A stretch of DNA of 11,305 nucleotides, from positions 1 through 11,305 of the forward strand of contig JAHFDQ010000150.1 of assembly GCA_023248915.1 (NCBI GenBank). The letters are read 5' to 3'. This document shows, piece after piece, positions 1 to 7,597 of the stretch. The position numbers were made by a program, and so were the translations under genes. Within the stretch, counting starts at the first letter, position 1, and every line of letters begins with the position of its first letter. The stretch comes from Archangiaceae bacterium (lineage in GTDB: Bacteria > Myxococcota > Myxococcia > Myxococcales > Myxococcaceae). The notes under the pieces are model-generated. The model was given only the letters and a program-made list of their open reading frames with translations, was not told the origin of the DNA and did no database searches.

Positions 1-1120
<1,120 letters not shown>

Positions 1121-1158
1121 GGGTTCGCGTCGCTTTCGCGGTGGGGTACGGGCGTGGA

Positions 1159-1164
1159 CTTATA
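1159..1164 (-). promoter_or_regulatory. possible -10 element for lon
   Basis: On the minus strand this reads TATAAG, an AT-rich hexamer that stands out in very GC-rich surroundings. It lies about 38 nt before the lon ATG and would give a leader of roughly 30 nt. No convincing -35 hexamer lies 16-18 nt upstream (AAATGG-like), and I see neither a sigma-32-type box nor a CIRCE repeat. This is a suggestion from base composition and position only. Confidence 0.3.
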
Positions 1165-1223
1165 ACACGGACAGCCCCTCGCCATTTTCCGCCCGCGCGG
1201 CCGTCCGTCCGGAGGTGGGCGGA

Positions 1224-1246
1224 GCTCGCTCGGCCGGCCGGCGAGC
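1224..1246 (-). terminator. GC-rich hairpin between the toxin gene and lon
   Basis: Arms GCTCGC (1224-1229) and GCGAGC (1241-1246) are perfectly complementary and enclose the palindrome CGGCCGGCCG. The structure begins 11 nt after the toxin stop codon. There is no U-tract on the minus strand, so it is at best an atypical terminator or an RNA-stability hairpin that separates the toxin-antitoxin transcript from lon. Confidence 0.3.
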
Positions 1247-1256
1247 GCGCCGGTGG

Positions 1257-1598
1257 TCAGCCCTCGCGCCCCAGCACGAAGTCGATTCCGGCGAGGATGG
1301 CGTCGAGCTCGCTGGGGGAGACCCGGGCGAGCTTCCGGCCCAGGAACGCCCGGTCGAACGCGGACAGCTGAGAGACGTTCGCGACCGACGGCTTGGGCAG
1401 CCCCGGCCGCCCGGGGAGCATCACGTTCCCGCGAAGGTTGCCCCACTTCAGGTTGCTGGTGCAGGGCACGACGACCACGGTCGCGAGCCGCGACCGATTG
1501 AGGCGGTCACCCTGGACGATGACGACCGGGCGCCGGTAGCCGGGCCCGGACCCGGCCGGTTCGGGCAGCTCGGCCGACCAGATGTCCCCCTGGTCCAC
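1257..1598 (-). CDS. MazF/PemK-family endoribonuclease toxin
   Basis: Type II toxin expected to cleave mRNA, and possibly other RNAs, at short sequence motifs when its antitoxin is lost. I place the start at the GTG at 1598, giving 113 aa. The product then begins MDQGDIWSAEL, matching the usual MazF start, and GGAGG (1608-1604) sits 5 nt upstream. An ATG at 1643 would add 15 residues that overlap the antitoxin. Family marks are GSGPGYRRPVVIVQ (residues 17-29), with the conserved Arg before Pro-Val-Val, and VVVVPCTSN (41-49), with the Thr/Ser that pairs with that Arg in the active site of characterised MazF proteins. The C-terminal half (SVANVSQLSAFDR) fits the family. The GTG shares its G with the antitoxin's TAG stop (TAGTG), so the two are probably translationally coupled. 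The target sequence cannot be predicted. Confidence 0.92.
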   Translation of the reverse strand: MDQGDIWSAELPEPAGSGPGYRRPVVIVQGDRLNRSRLATVVVVPCTSNLKWGNLRGNVMLPGRPGLPKPSVANVSQLSAFDRAFLGRKLARVSPSELDAILAGIDFVLGREG

Positions 1599-1834
1599 TA
1601 CCGCCTCCGCCGCGCGAAGCGCGTCGACGTGGCGCGCACCCACCGGTCGCTCTCGGCGTCGATTCCGATGTCATCGAGGGCGGCGTTGAGCTCGGCGGTG
1701 ACGTCCGCGCCCCGGCTCGCGAGGTAGCCCTCGAGCGCCCGCTGAATGAGGGCGCTGCGGGACAGGTGCTCTGTCCGCGCCACCCGGTCGGCGCGGCGAA
1801 AGAGCGCGTCGGGCAGGGAGATCGCAATCTTCAT
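1598..1834 (-). CDS. ribbon-helix-helix antitoxin partner of the MazF-like toxin
   Basis: Small (78 aa) DNA-binding antitoxin of the CopG/MazE-like ribbon-helix-helix type. It should neutralise the downstream toxin and repress its own promoter as a dimer. The start chosen is the ATG at 1834 (MKIAISLPDALF): residues 2-7 form the DNA-contacting beta-strand, about 8-22 helix A and 25-38 helix B (SRSALIQRALEGYL). The remaining acidic then basic tail (about 40-78, ending FARRRR) is the expected toxin-binding region. An alternative ATG at 1861 adds a nine-residue glycine-rich leader unlike the family. A GAGGTGG sequence lies about 13 nt before the chosen ATG, a long spacing. The stop overlaps the toxin's GTG by one base. 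Antitoxins of this kind are usually protease substrates, and lon is the next gene after the toxin. Confidence 0.88.
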   Translation of the reverse strand: MKIAISLPDALFRRADRVARTEHLSRSALIQRALEGYLASRGADVTAELNAALDDIGIDAESDRWVRATSTRFARRRR

Positions 1835-1838
1835 ACCC

Positions 1839-1848
1839 GTAGTATTAC
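1839..1848. promoter_or_regulatory. near-palindrome before the antitoxin, possible autoregulatory operator
   Basis: GTAGTATTAC (plus strand) is an 8-of-10 palindrome and an AT-rich island in GC-rich DNA. It ends 5 nt before the antitoxin ATG. Ribbon-helix-helix antitoxins bind short palindromes in their own promoters. The minus strand also contains AATACT, a 4-of-6 match to a -10 box, which would give a very short or leaderless transcript. Position and symmetry are seen; the operator role is inferred. Confidence 0.35.
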
Positions 1849-1870
1849 CACCTCGCGCCATGAGGAAACC

Positions 1871-1893
1871 AGGCGCCGCGCCGGCGAGCGCCT
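1871..1893 (-). terminator. weak candidate terminator after the prolyl oligopeptidase gene
   Basis: On the minus strand AGGCGC (1893-1888) and GCGCCT (1876-1871) form a 6-bp stem around an 11-nt GC-rich loop, followed by GGTTTCC. The stem starts at the last base of the oligopeptidase stop codon. With only three U residues it is a poor intrinsic terminator, but it is the only one visible between this gene and the toxin-antitoxin pair. Confidence 0.25.
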
Positions 1894-4031
1894 CAGCGCG
1901 CCGGGGGCGAGTCCAGGCCCAGCGTCTGGAACAGGAAGAGCATGATGTCGGTCGACGCCTCGATGGTCTTCTTCACCTGGTCGGCCCCGGAGTGCCCGGC
2001 GTGGGCCTCGATGCGCAGGTAGGCGGGCGCGGTCGAACCGGCCCCCTGCACCGCCGCGACGAACTTCCGGGCGTGCATCGGGTCGACCCGGTCGTCGTGG
2101 TCGGCCGACATCATCAAGAGCGGCGGGTACTTCGCCCCCGCCTTGACGTGGTGGTACGGCGAGTAGGCGTAGAGCACCGGGAAGTCGGCGGCGTTCTCGG
2201 CCGTCCCGTACTCGGGGACCCAGGTTTTTCCGCTGCCGAAGAGGTGGTAGCGCACCATGTCGAGCAGCGGCACCTGGCACACCACCGCGCCGAACAGCTC
2301 GGGGCGTTCGACCATCGCGGCGCCGGTGAGCAGCCCGCCGTTGCTGCCCCCGCGGATGGCGAGCTTCGACGGCACGGTGAGCTTCTCGTTCACCAGGTAC
2401 TCGGCCGCGGCGGCGAAGTCGTCGAAGACGTTCTGCTTCTTCGCGCCCTTGCCGGCGTCGTGCCAGGCCTTGCCGTACTCGCCCCCGCCCCGAAGGTTGG
2501 GCACGGCGAACACGCCGCCGCGCTCGAGCCAGGGGTAGATGAAGGACGAGTAGGCCGACGTCATGCTGACGTCGAAGCCGCCGTACCCGTAGAGCAGCAC
2601 CGGGTTCGCCCCGTCCTTCTTCAGGTCCTTCCGGTGCACCAGGAACATCGAGATGCGGGTGCCGTCCTTCGACGGGTACCAGACCTGGTCCACCGCGTAC
2701 GGCGTCGGGTCGATGGGCACGTCCACCTTCGCCCAGAGCGTGCTCTCGCCGGACTTCACCGACGTCCGGTAGACCTGGCGCGGCACGGTGAACGAGCTGA
2801 AGGCGTAGTAGGCCTCGTCGTCGTCCTCGAGGCCGACCAGGTTCGACGCGGTGCCCAGCCCCGGCAGGCTGACCGTGCGCACCGGCTTGCCGTCGAGCGA
2901 GAACAGCTTCACCTCGGACGCGGCGTTGCGCAGCGAGGAGAGCGCCAGGTGGCCGCCGACCACCGTCATGGTCTCGACGGCCGCGCCCTTGTCCTCGGGG
3001 ACGAGCTCTTTCCACGCCTTCCGGTCCAAGTGCTTCGGGTCGACCTTGAAGACGCGCTTGTTGGGAGCGCCCTCGTCGGTCAGCAGGTAGAGGATGTCCT
3101 TCCAAACCTCGACGTAGTACTTGGCGTCCTTGCCCTTCACCAAGAGCTGGAAGTCCTTGTCCACGCCCAGCCGCTTCACCCAGATGTCGTTCTCGTTCCA
3201 CCCGCGCTGGATGTAGACGAACAGGTACTTGCCGTCGCGGCTCACCCCACCGCCCAGGAACGTGGACGGGTCGCCGGTCTTCTCGTGAATGCGTTCATCG
3301 CCCTTCGGGTCGGCGCCCAGGCGGTGAAGCCGCAGCTCGGTGTAGCCGGGCCGCTCGGACGCGGGGATTGAAGGGTCGACCGGCAGCCACTCGTAGTAGA
3401 AGCTCCGGTTGTCCGGGGTCCACGACGGGCCGGCGTACTTGGCCCCCTCGATGACGTCGACCTTGGACCATTCACCCGTGTCCACGTCGACGACGTGGAG
3501 CACCGCCTCGTCGGCCGCGTTCGGCTTCTGGGCGAAGGCCACCTTCTTGCCGTCCCACGACGGCACCCACACGCCCAGCGACACCGTCTCGTCCTTCGAC
3601 CATTGGTTCGGGTCGAGCAGCACCTTCTCGGGGCCCTTCTCGCCCTGGCGCCAGTAGACGATGGCCTTCTCCTTGTCCTTGTGGGTGCGCGAGTAGAAGT
3701 ACCGGCCGCCGCGCTTCTCGGGGGCGCTGACGGACTCGAGGTAGAAGAGCTCGGCGTAGCGCTTCTGCAAGGCGTCGCGGCCGGGCCGCTTCAAGAGCCA
3801 GTCTCGGGCGACGCGGTCCTGGCCGGCCATCCACTCCTGCACCTCGGGCGCCGACTCCATCTCGAGCCACCGGTACGGGTCGGCCACCTTCACCCCGTGC
3901 AGCGTCTCTTCAATCTTCTCGACCCGGGCCACCGGCGCCCGCGGGTCGGCTGCTTTCTTCGCCACCGCACTCTCCTCGGCATTGGCCCCGACGGCCACGG
4001 CTGGCAAGAGCAAGAGCCACGGGTTTCTCAT
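1893..4031 (-). CDS. prolyl oligopeptidase (family S9A), exported
   Basis: Serine peptidase that cleaves on the carboxyl side of proline in peptides up to about 30 residues. It is 712 aa, the family's usual size plus a signal peptide. Residues 1-18 (MRNPWLLLLPAVAVGANA) form a short hydrophobic signal peptide with an ANA cleavage site, so the enzyme should be periplasmic or secreted. The N-terminal part of the catalytic domain (EETLHGVKVADPYRWLE, 41-57) is followed by a seven-bladed beta-propeller (about 90-440) that filters substrate size. The alpha/beta-hydrolase domain returns at about 445-708. The catalytic triad is visible: Ser563 in GGSNGG, Asp646 in SADHDDRV and His680 in AHAGHSG; Arg648 of the DDRV motif is also present. 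GAGGTG lies 4 nt before the ATG. Myxobacteria are proteolytic predators, so a role in digesting prey peptides is plausible but inferred. The gene is intact. Confidence 0.96.
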   Translation of the reverse strand: MRNPWLLLLPAVAVGANAEESAVAKKAADPRAPVARVEKIEETLHGVKVADPYRWLEMESAPEVQEWMAGQDRVARDWLLKRPGRDALQKRYAELFYLESVSAPEKRGGRYFYSRTHKDKEKAIVYWRQGEKGPEKVLLDPNQWSKDETVSLGVWVPSWDGKKVAFAQKPNAADEAVLHVVDVDTGEWSKVDVIEGAKYAGPSWTPDNRSFYYEWLPVDPSIPASERPGYTELRLHRLGADPKGDERIHEKTGDPSTFLGGGVSRDGKYLFVYIQRGWNENDIWVKRLGVDKDFQLLVKGKDAKYYVEVWKDILYLLTDEGAPNKRVFKVDPKHLDRKAWKELVPEDKGAAVETMTVVGGHLALSSLRNAASEVKLFSLDGKPVRTVSLPGLGTASNLVGLEDDDEAYYAFSSFTVPRQVYRTSVKSGESTLWAKVDVPIDPTPYAVDQVWYPSKDGTRISMFLVHRKDLKKDGANPVLLYGYGGFDVSMTSAYSSFIYPWLERGGVFAVPNLRGGGEYGKAWHDAGKGAKKQNVFDDFAAAAEYLVNEKLTVPSKLAIRGGSNGGLLTGAAMVERPELFGAVVCQVPLLDMVRYHLFGSGKTWVPEYGTAENAADFPVLYAYSPYHHVKAGAKYPPLLMMSADHDDRVDPMHARKFVAAVQGAGSTAPAYLRIEAHAGHSGADQVKKTIEASTDIMLFLFQTLGLDSPPAR

Positions 4032-4084
4032 GGGGCACCTCGAAAGGGACCGCGGGTGAGGCGACGCGCCCTACGCGCAGCGGC

Positions 4085-4447
4085 TCAGTCCCAGGTGATC
4101 TTGTTGTCGGGGCCGCTCGAGCCCGAGGCGAGCGGCAGGCCCTTCATGGAGAAGATCTTGAGCGGCGTGTCCTCGCTCTCACCGGCGCCGCGCAGGACGT
4201 AAACCGCGGTGGCGTGATCGAGTCTGATCTTGTAGACGACCGCGGAGCCGGTGTCCTCGAGCTGGTGCTGAAGTTTCGCCGCGGCCTTCCTCACGGACGG
4301 GGGGAGGCCCTTAGAGACCTGGCTGCCGTCGAGGTTGCCCCTGGCGAAATTGCTCGCGAGGCTTTGGACCTTCAGCTTGGCGCGGTGGGCGAGATCATTC
4401 GGCCTGGCTGCGCCGCCAATGCCTGCTCTGGAAACGATTATCGGCAT
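4085..4447 (-). CDS. hypothetical protein, 120 aa, unrecognised
   Basis: I do not recognise this protein. The ATG at 4447 has a perfect AGGAGG 6 nt upstream (4459-4454), which strongly supports it as a real gene. The product is basic, with no signal peptide or membrane segment. The first 20 residues are Gly/Ala-rich and probably disordered. Residues 21-65 look helical (HRAKLKVQSLASNF; SVRKAAAKLQHQLED). They are followed by two or three short strands: AVVYKIRLD (69-77), ATAVYVLRG (79-87) and PLKIFSMKG (95-103). The end is a polar Ser/Gly tail, DNKITWD. The early codons include ATA and AGA, unlike the GC-ending codons of its neighbours. It precedes the oligopeptidase by 53 nt in the same direction and may share its transcript. 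Function unknown; a small cytosolic alpha+beta protein is all the sequence supports. Confidence 0.75.
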   Translation of the reverse strand: MPIIVSRAGIGGAARPNDLAHRAKLKVQSLASNFARGNLDGSQVSKGLPPSVRKAAAKLQHQLEDTGSAVVYKIRLDHATAVYVLRGAGESEDTPLKIFSMKGLPLASGSSGPDNKITWD

Positions 4448-4452
4448 GAGTG

Positions 4453-4468
4453 TCCTCCTGCTGGAGGA
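4453..4468 (-). promoter_or_regulatory. hairpin that can sequester the Shine-Dalgarno of the 120-aa gene
   Basis: On the minus strand TCCTCC, loop AGCA and GGAGGA form a perfect 6-bp stem with a 4-nt loop. The 3' arm is the Shine-Dalgarno itself, ending 5 nt before the ATG at 4447. If it folds in the mRNA it would hide the ribosome-binding site. An anti-Shine-Dalgarno-like sequence this close could be chance or a control device. Confidence 0.4.
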
Positions 4469-4475
4469 ACAAACG

Positions 4476-4500
4476 CCACTTTCGCTTCAGGGGCAAGTGG
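4476..4500. repeat. short inverted repeat in the divergent intergenic region
   Basis: CCACTT (4476-4481) and AAGTGG (4495-4500) form a 6-bp inverted repeat with a 13-nt spacer, 29-53 nt before the start of the leftward 120-aa gene. The geometry would suit a dimeric regulator. The rest of the 229-bp divergent region (4448-4676) shows no convincing -35/-10 pair in either direction; a TTGAAA at 4596-4601 has no -10 at the right distance. Confidence 0.2.
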
Positions 4501-4676
4501 AACGGCCGGCAACGCAACCTCCCCGAGAGCCCGCGTACTCTCCGGCGGCCCGCGCCTTGGGGGCGACCTCGACGCCTTGGAGTTTCGCCCATGGTTTGAA
4601 ATCGTCAATGCGGGCGTGTGGCCGCAATATTTCGACGCTCCAGGGCCTCTAACTGCAAACCAGAGGTGGCCGCCCG

Positions 4677-5900
4677 ATGAAACGCCGCGTCGTGATTACG
4701 GGGATGGGTTTGCTCTCGCCCATCGGTAACACGGTCGACTCCGCGATGGCCTCTTTGAAGGCCGGGCGCTCGGGGGTTCGACGCATGCCCAACTTGGGGC
4801 CAGTGAAGGGACTGCTTTCTCAGGTCGGAGCCACGGTGGCTGACTTCGGCGAGAATTTGATTCCGCGTAAGTTCCGGAGATCGATGGGGCGGCTCGCGCT
4901 GCTGGCAGCAGCCGCCGGACAGCAGGCGGTGACGGCGGCGCGCCTCGATACGGACCTCATCCGTTCCGGCCGTGTCGGCGTGTGTATTGGACAAACCACC
5001 GGCAGCGCGAGCGCGACCGAGCAGTACCTCGACGCCCTCAAGAGAGAAGGAGTGCGCGGCCTGAAGTGCACATGGTTCTTGCAGATGATGAGCCACTCGG
5101 CTGCCGCCAACTTGGCGCAGATGCTAGGAGTCGCGGGTCGTGTGTGGGCACCGGCCGCCTCCTGCGCTTCAGGAAGTCTCGCCATCGGCCAGGGTTTCGA
5201 GGCCATTCGTGATGGGCACCAAGACGTGATGCTTTGCGGTGGCACCGAGGAACTCCACGTCGCGACCAACGCCGCGTTCGATGTCGTCGGCGCCGCCTCC
5301 CGGGCTTTCAACGACCGGCCGACCTTGACGCCACGCCCCTTCGACGTTCGACGCGACGGCCTGGTGATGGCCGAGGGCGCGGGCATCGTCGTGCTCGAGG
5401 AGTACGAGCACGCCAAGCGCCGCAGCGCTGCCGTTCTGGGAGAGGTCCTTGGGTTTGCGACCTACTGGGACTGCGAGCACCTGTGGGCCCCGGCTCGCGA
5501 GGGAATGGCGCGCACCATCGCCGGCTGCCTTCAATCGGCGGAGTGCGCCGCAAACGACGTGGAGTACGTCAATGCCCACGCTGCCGGGACGCCGACGGGA
5601 GACCCCGCCGAGGCCCAGGCCACTCGGAGCCTCGTCGGCCACGGCCCACTCGTTTCCTCGACCAAGGGCCACACAGGGCACACCGGCGCAGCCTGCGGAG
5701 CGCTCGAGGCCATCTTCTGCATCGAGATGATACGCCAAGGCTTCCTGGTGCCGACCCTCAACCTCGAAGAGGTCGCCCCCGAGTGCGCGGGGTTGCGGTA
5801 CCTGCGCGAATTTGCGGAGCGGAAGGTCTCCCGGGTCTTGACCAACAACTTCGCGCTCGGCGGGGTAAGTACCTCGCTGCTCCTAGGAGCCGCCAGCTAG
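4677..5900 (+). CDS. FabB-type beta-ketoacyl-ACP synthase, stand-alone
   Basis: Thiolase-fold enzyme that condenses an acyl chain on an active-site cysteine with malonyl-ACP. It has 407 aa, about the size of E. coli FabB (KAS I), and the C-terminal half resembles FabB more than FabF (EEVAPECAGLRYL near 364-376). The Cys-His-His triad is intact: Cys163 in ASCASGS, His301 in VNAHAAGTPTGD, and Lys330/His335 in STKGHTGHTGAA. Two normally strict motifs differ. The usual HGTSTP is HAAGTP (301-306), and the usual NSFGFGG gating loop is NNFALGG (390-396), replacing the gatekeeper Phe with Leu. GAGGTGG lies 7 nt before the ATG. No acyl carrier protein, ketoreductase or dehydratase lies in the window, so a housekeeping fab-operon role is not supported. 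A specialised lipid or polyene pathway is possible. Whether it shares a transcript with the sigma operon 52 nt downstream is open. Confidence 0.93.
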   Translation: MKRRVVITGMGLLSPIGNTVDSAMASLKAGRSGVRRMPNLGPVKGLLSQVGATVADFGENLIPRKFRRSMGRLALLAAAAGQQAVTAARLDTDLIRSGRVGVCIGQTTGSASATEQYLDALKREGVRGLKCTWFLQMMSHSAAANLAQMLGVAGRVWAPAASCASGSLAIGQGFEAIRDGHQDVMLCGGTEELHVATNAAFDVVGAASRAFNDRPTLTPRPFDVRRDGLVMAEGAGIVVLEEYEHAKRRSAAVLGEVLGFATYWDCEHLWAPAREGMARTIAGCLQSAECAANDVEYVNAHAAGTPTGDPAEAQATRSLVGHGPLVSSTKGHTGHTGAACGALEAIFCIEMIRQGFLVPTLNLEEVAPECAGLRYLREFAERKVSRVLTNNFALGGVSTSLLLGAAS

Positions 5901-5952
5901 CGGAGTATGCTCGGTCGCTTTCGGGCTGCCGGCTCGGCTCGCGAGGTACAGA

Positions 5953-6546
5953 GTGCAGAAGCTGTCCTACATTGCGAGCCAGGGAACCGAGCGGCAGCTC
6001 CTGGAAGCGCTGCGCCGCGGAGACCCCGCCAGCTACCGGCAGCTCTATGAAACGCATGCACCACGACTGCTGCGGCTGCTTCAGCGCATCACGCGGGACG
6101 AAGGGCTGGCCCACGACGCGCTGCAGTGTGCGTTCCTGATTGTCTTCGAGAAACTTGATGGTTTCGCGGGCCGATCGTCGCTGTCGACCTGGATGACGCA
6201 AATTGGAATTCGCGAAGCCCAACGGTTGGTTCGGCAATCGACCCCCCGGGAGCTGCCCGCTGAGCCTGCCCCGGAACCACGCCGTTGCCCCGAGAGCGAG
6301 AGCATTCACCGAGAAGCGAGTGTTCGTCTCAACTCCCTCATCGCCGCGCTTCCCGTCGAGAAGCGAGCCGCCCTCATCCTCTTCGAGGTCGAGGGATTGA
6401 CCGCGCGGGAGGTTGCCGAGGTCCTCGACGAGCCGCTGGGAACCGTATTGGCACGGCTGTCACGCACGCGCGCTGAACTGCGTGAGACGATGCGGGACTG
6501 GGCGGGGCTGGACGAGGGTTTGCTCGGCGGAGGCGCCCATGGCTGA
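5953..6546 (+). CDS. ECF-family RNA polymerase sigma factor
   Basis: Group IV sigma factor that should direct RNA polymerase to a small set of promoters, probably including its own operon. The product is 197 aa. Sigma region 2 covers about residues 24-92 (DALQCAFLIVFEKLDGF, then GRSSLSTWMTQI, the usual -10 recognition and melting segment). A Pro/Glu-rich linker spans about 97-115. Region 4 covers about 126-178 with the helix-turn-helix (GLTAREVAEVLDEPLGTVLA) that reads the -35 element. Regions 1 and 3 are absent, as expected. The start is the GTG at 5953, with GAGG 6 nt upstream; no in-frame ATG lies nearby. Its end overlaps the next gene by 8 nt (ATGGCTGA), the common arrangement for a sigma factor and its cognate regulator. 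I see no clear ECF-type promoter in the 52-nt gap before it. Confidence 0.94.
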   Translation: MQKLSYIASQGTERQLLEALRRGDPASYRQLYETHAPRLLRLLQRITRDEGLAHDALQCAFLIVFEKLDGFAGRSSLSTWMTQIGIREAQRLVRQSTPRELPAEPAPEPRRCPESESIHREASVRLNSLIAALPVEKRAALILFEVEGLTAREVAEVLDEPLGTVLARLSRTRAELRETMRDWAGLDEGLLGGGAHG

Positions 6547-7597
6547 CCGGCGCAACCCTCAAGAGCCGCTCGGTCCGCTACGAGCGCGTGACAGCCAGGA
6601 CCCGGGCGATAAGCTCATGGCGGCAGCGTTCGACGAACTCTACACGGACAGCCCGCACTCCCCTGCTTCCCCGGCCGATTGGGCCAAGCTCGAACCGATG
6701 GTCGCGAGGGTGTCGGGAAGGCGTAGGCGGCGCCACCTGCTCCGCGAACTGGCCGCAACCGTCCGTCCGCGCTGGCTCGCCACGGTGGCGACCGCGGCGG
6801 CCTGCCTCATCGCCGGAGCCTGGCTGGGGCTCCGCGCCACTGCCGTTCCGCCGCGCCTCGCGCTCGAGGCAAAGGACGGCTCCAGCCGGGCTATCGCGCT
6901 CTCCAACGGAGCGAGCGTGGAACTCACGGGGGAAGCCGAGGTCGACCAGGTAGAGCCGAGTCGCACACGCATCGCGCTGCGCACGGGCCTGGTGCGAGTT
7001 GCGGTGCCGCACCTGCCCGTGGGGAACACCCTCATGGTCTTGACCGAGGGGGCTGAGGTAGTGGTCCACGGCACACGTTTCACCGTCGAGGCCGAGAAGT
7101 CGGCGTCGACGCGTGTCTCCGTCGCCGAAGGCTTGGTCGAGGTCCGCCCTCTCGGCGGGGCGCGCCCAGTCGTTTTCCTTCGGCCTGGCGAGAGCGTGAC
7201 CATTCCAAGTTTCGCTGCATACTTCGCTGAGCTTTCGACCCGGGCGAGCGAAGTGGTGGCCGCAACTCGCTGCGACGACGAGTCGACGCTGCGCGCGTAT
7301 GTCGTGTCGGCCCCAGTCGGTGTCGACGTGAGTGCGGCGCTCTACCTCGAAGGCTTCTGCGCCGTTCAACGCGGGGACTCGGCGACGGCGGTCGCCCGCT
7401 TCGAGACTGTCGTGCGTACAACGACCGAGCTTACCCGCGCCGACAACGCGCTCGCCCGGCTGGCCCAGCTCGCCGAGGGTAGCGGCGCCGACTCCGCGGC
7501 GAAGGCCTGGCGCCGCTACCTCGACCGCTTTCCTCAAGGGCTGCACCGGAGTATGGCCCAGGCGTTCTTCGCGCCTCGGCCCGGAGCCGCGCGGTGA
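6539..7597 (+). CDS. FecR-type transmembrane anti-sigma/sigma regulator with a C-terminal repeat-like domain
   Basis: Inner-membrane protein expected to hold or activate the adjacent sigma factor in response to a periplasmic signal. I start it at the ATG at 6539 (352 aa), which has GGAGG 5 nt upstream; the open frame extends back to 6413, but that part lies inside the sigma gene. Cytosolic residues 1-78 end in a basic patch (RRRRRHLL), followed by one membrane helix at about 79-98 (LATVATAAACLIAGAWLGL). The periplasmic FecR domain covers about 118-205 (LSNGASVELTGEAEV; GAEVVVHGTRFTVEA; VSVAEGLVEVRPL). The cytosolic part does not show the usual FecR N-terminal (DUF4880) pattern to my eye. Residues about 262-345 look like helical TPR-type repeats (AALYLEGFCAVQRGDSATAVARF; AWRRYLDRFPQG) instead of the domain that binds a receptor's signalling domain in FecR. 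The stop overlaps the next gene's GTG (GTGA). Confidence 0.9.
   Translation: MADRRNPQEPLGPLRARDSQDPGDKLMAAAFDELYTDSPHSPASPADWAKLEPMVARVSGRRRRRHLLRELAATVRPRWLATVATAAACLIAGAWLGLRATAVPPRLALEAKDGSSRAIALSNGASVELTGEAEVDQVEPSRTRIALRTGLVRVAVPHLPVGNTLMVLTEGAEVVVHGTRFTVEAEKSASTRVSVAEGLVEVRPLGGARPVVFLRPGESVTIPSFAAYFAELSTRASEVVAATRCDDESTLRAYVVSAPVGVDVSAALYLEGFCAVQRGDSATAVARFETVVRTTTELTRADNALARLAQLAEGSGADSAAKAWRRYLDRFPQGLHRSMAQAFFAPRPGAAR

Noticed and set aside
1121..1256. Heat-shock promoter or CIRCE element before lon
   Set aside because: No sigma-32-like -35/-10 pair and no CIRCE inverted repeat is present on the minus strand.
1746..3371. 541-aa plus-strand open frame opposite the prolyl oligopeptidase gene
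   Set aside because: It is antisense to a gene with an intact catalytic triad. The translation is Arg/Val/His/Leu-rich without domain logic, typical of the open antisense frame in high-GC DNA.
4596..4631. TTGAAA plus AATATT as a sigma-70 promoter for the synthase
   Set aside because: The spacer would be 24 nt, too long, and the -10 matches only 4 of 6 bases.
5890..5903. Terminator after the synthase gene (CCGC / GCGG)
   Set aside because: The stem is only 4 bp with no U-tract; it cannot be told from chance in GC-rich sequence.
5901..5952. Autoregulatory ECF promoter before the sigma gene
   Set aside because: No GGAAC-like -35 with a suitable -10 lies in the gap; the GGAAC near 5985 is inside the sigma coding region.
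6413..6538. Upstream extension of the FecR reading frame
   Set aside because: It lies inside the region-4 coding part of the sigma factor in another frame; the ATG at 6539 has a well-placed GGAGG.
6578..7546. 322-aa minus-strand open frame opposite the FecR gene
   Set aside because: Its composition is that of a GC-rich shadow, and the opposite strand has clear FecR motifs, a membrane helix and ribosome sites.
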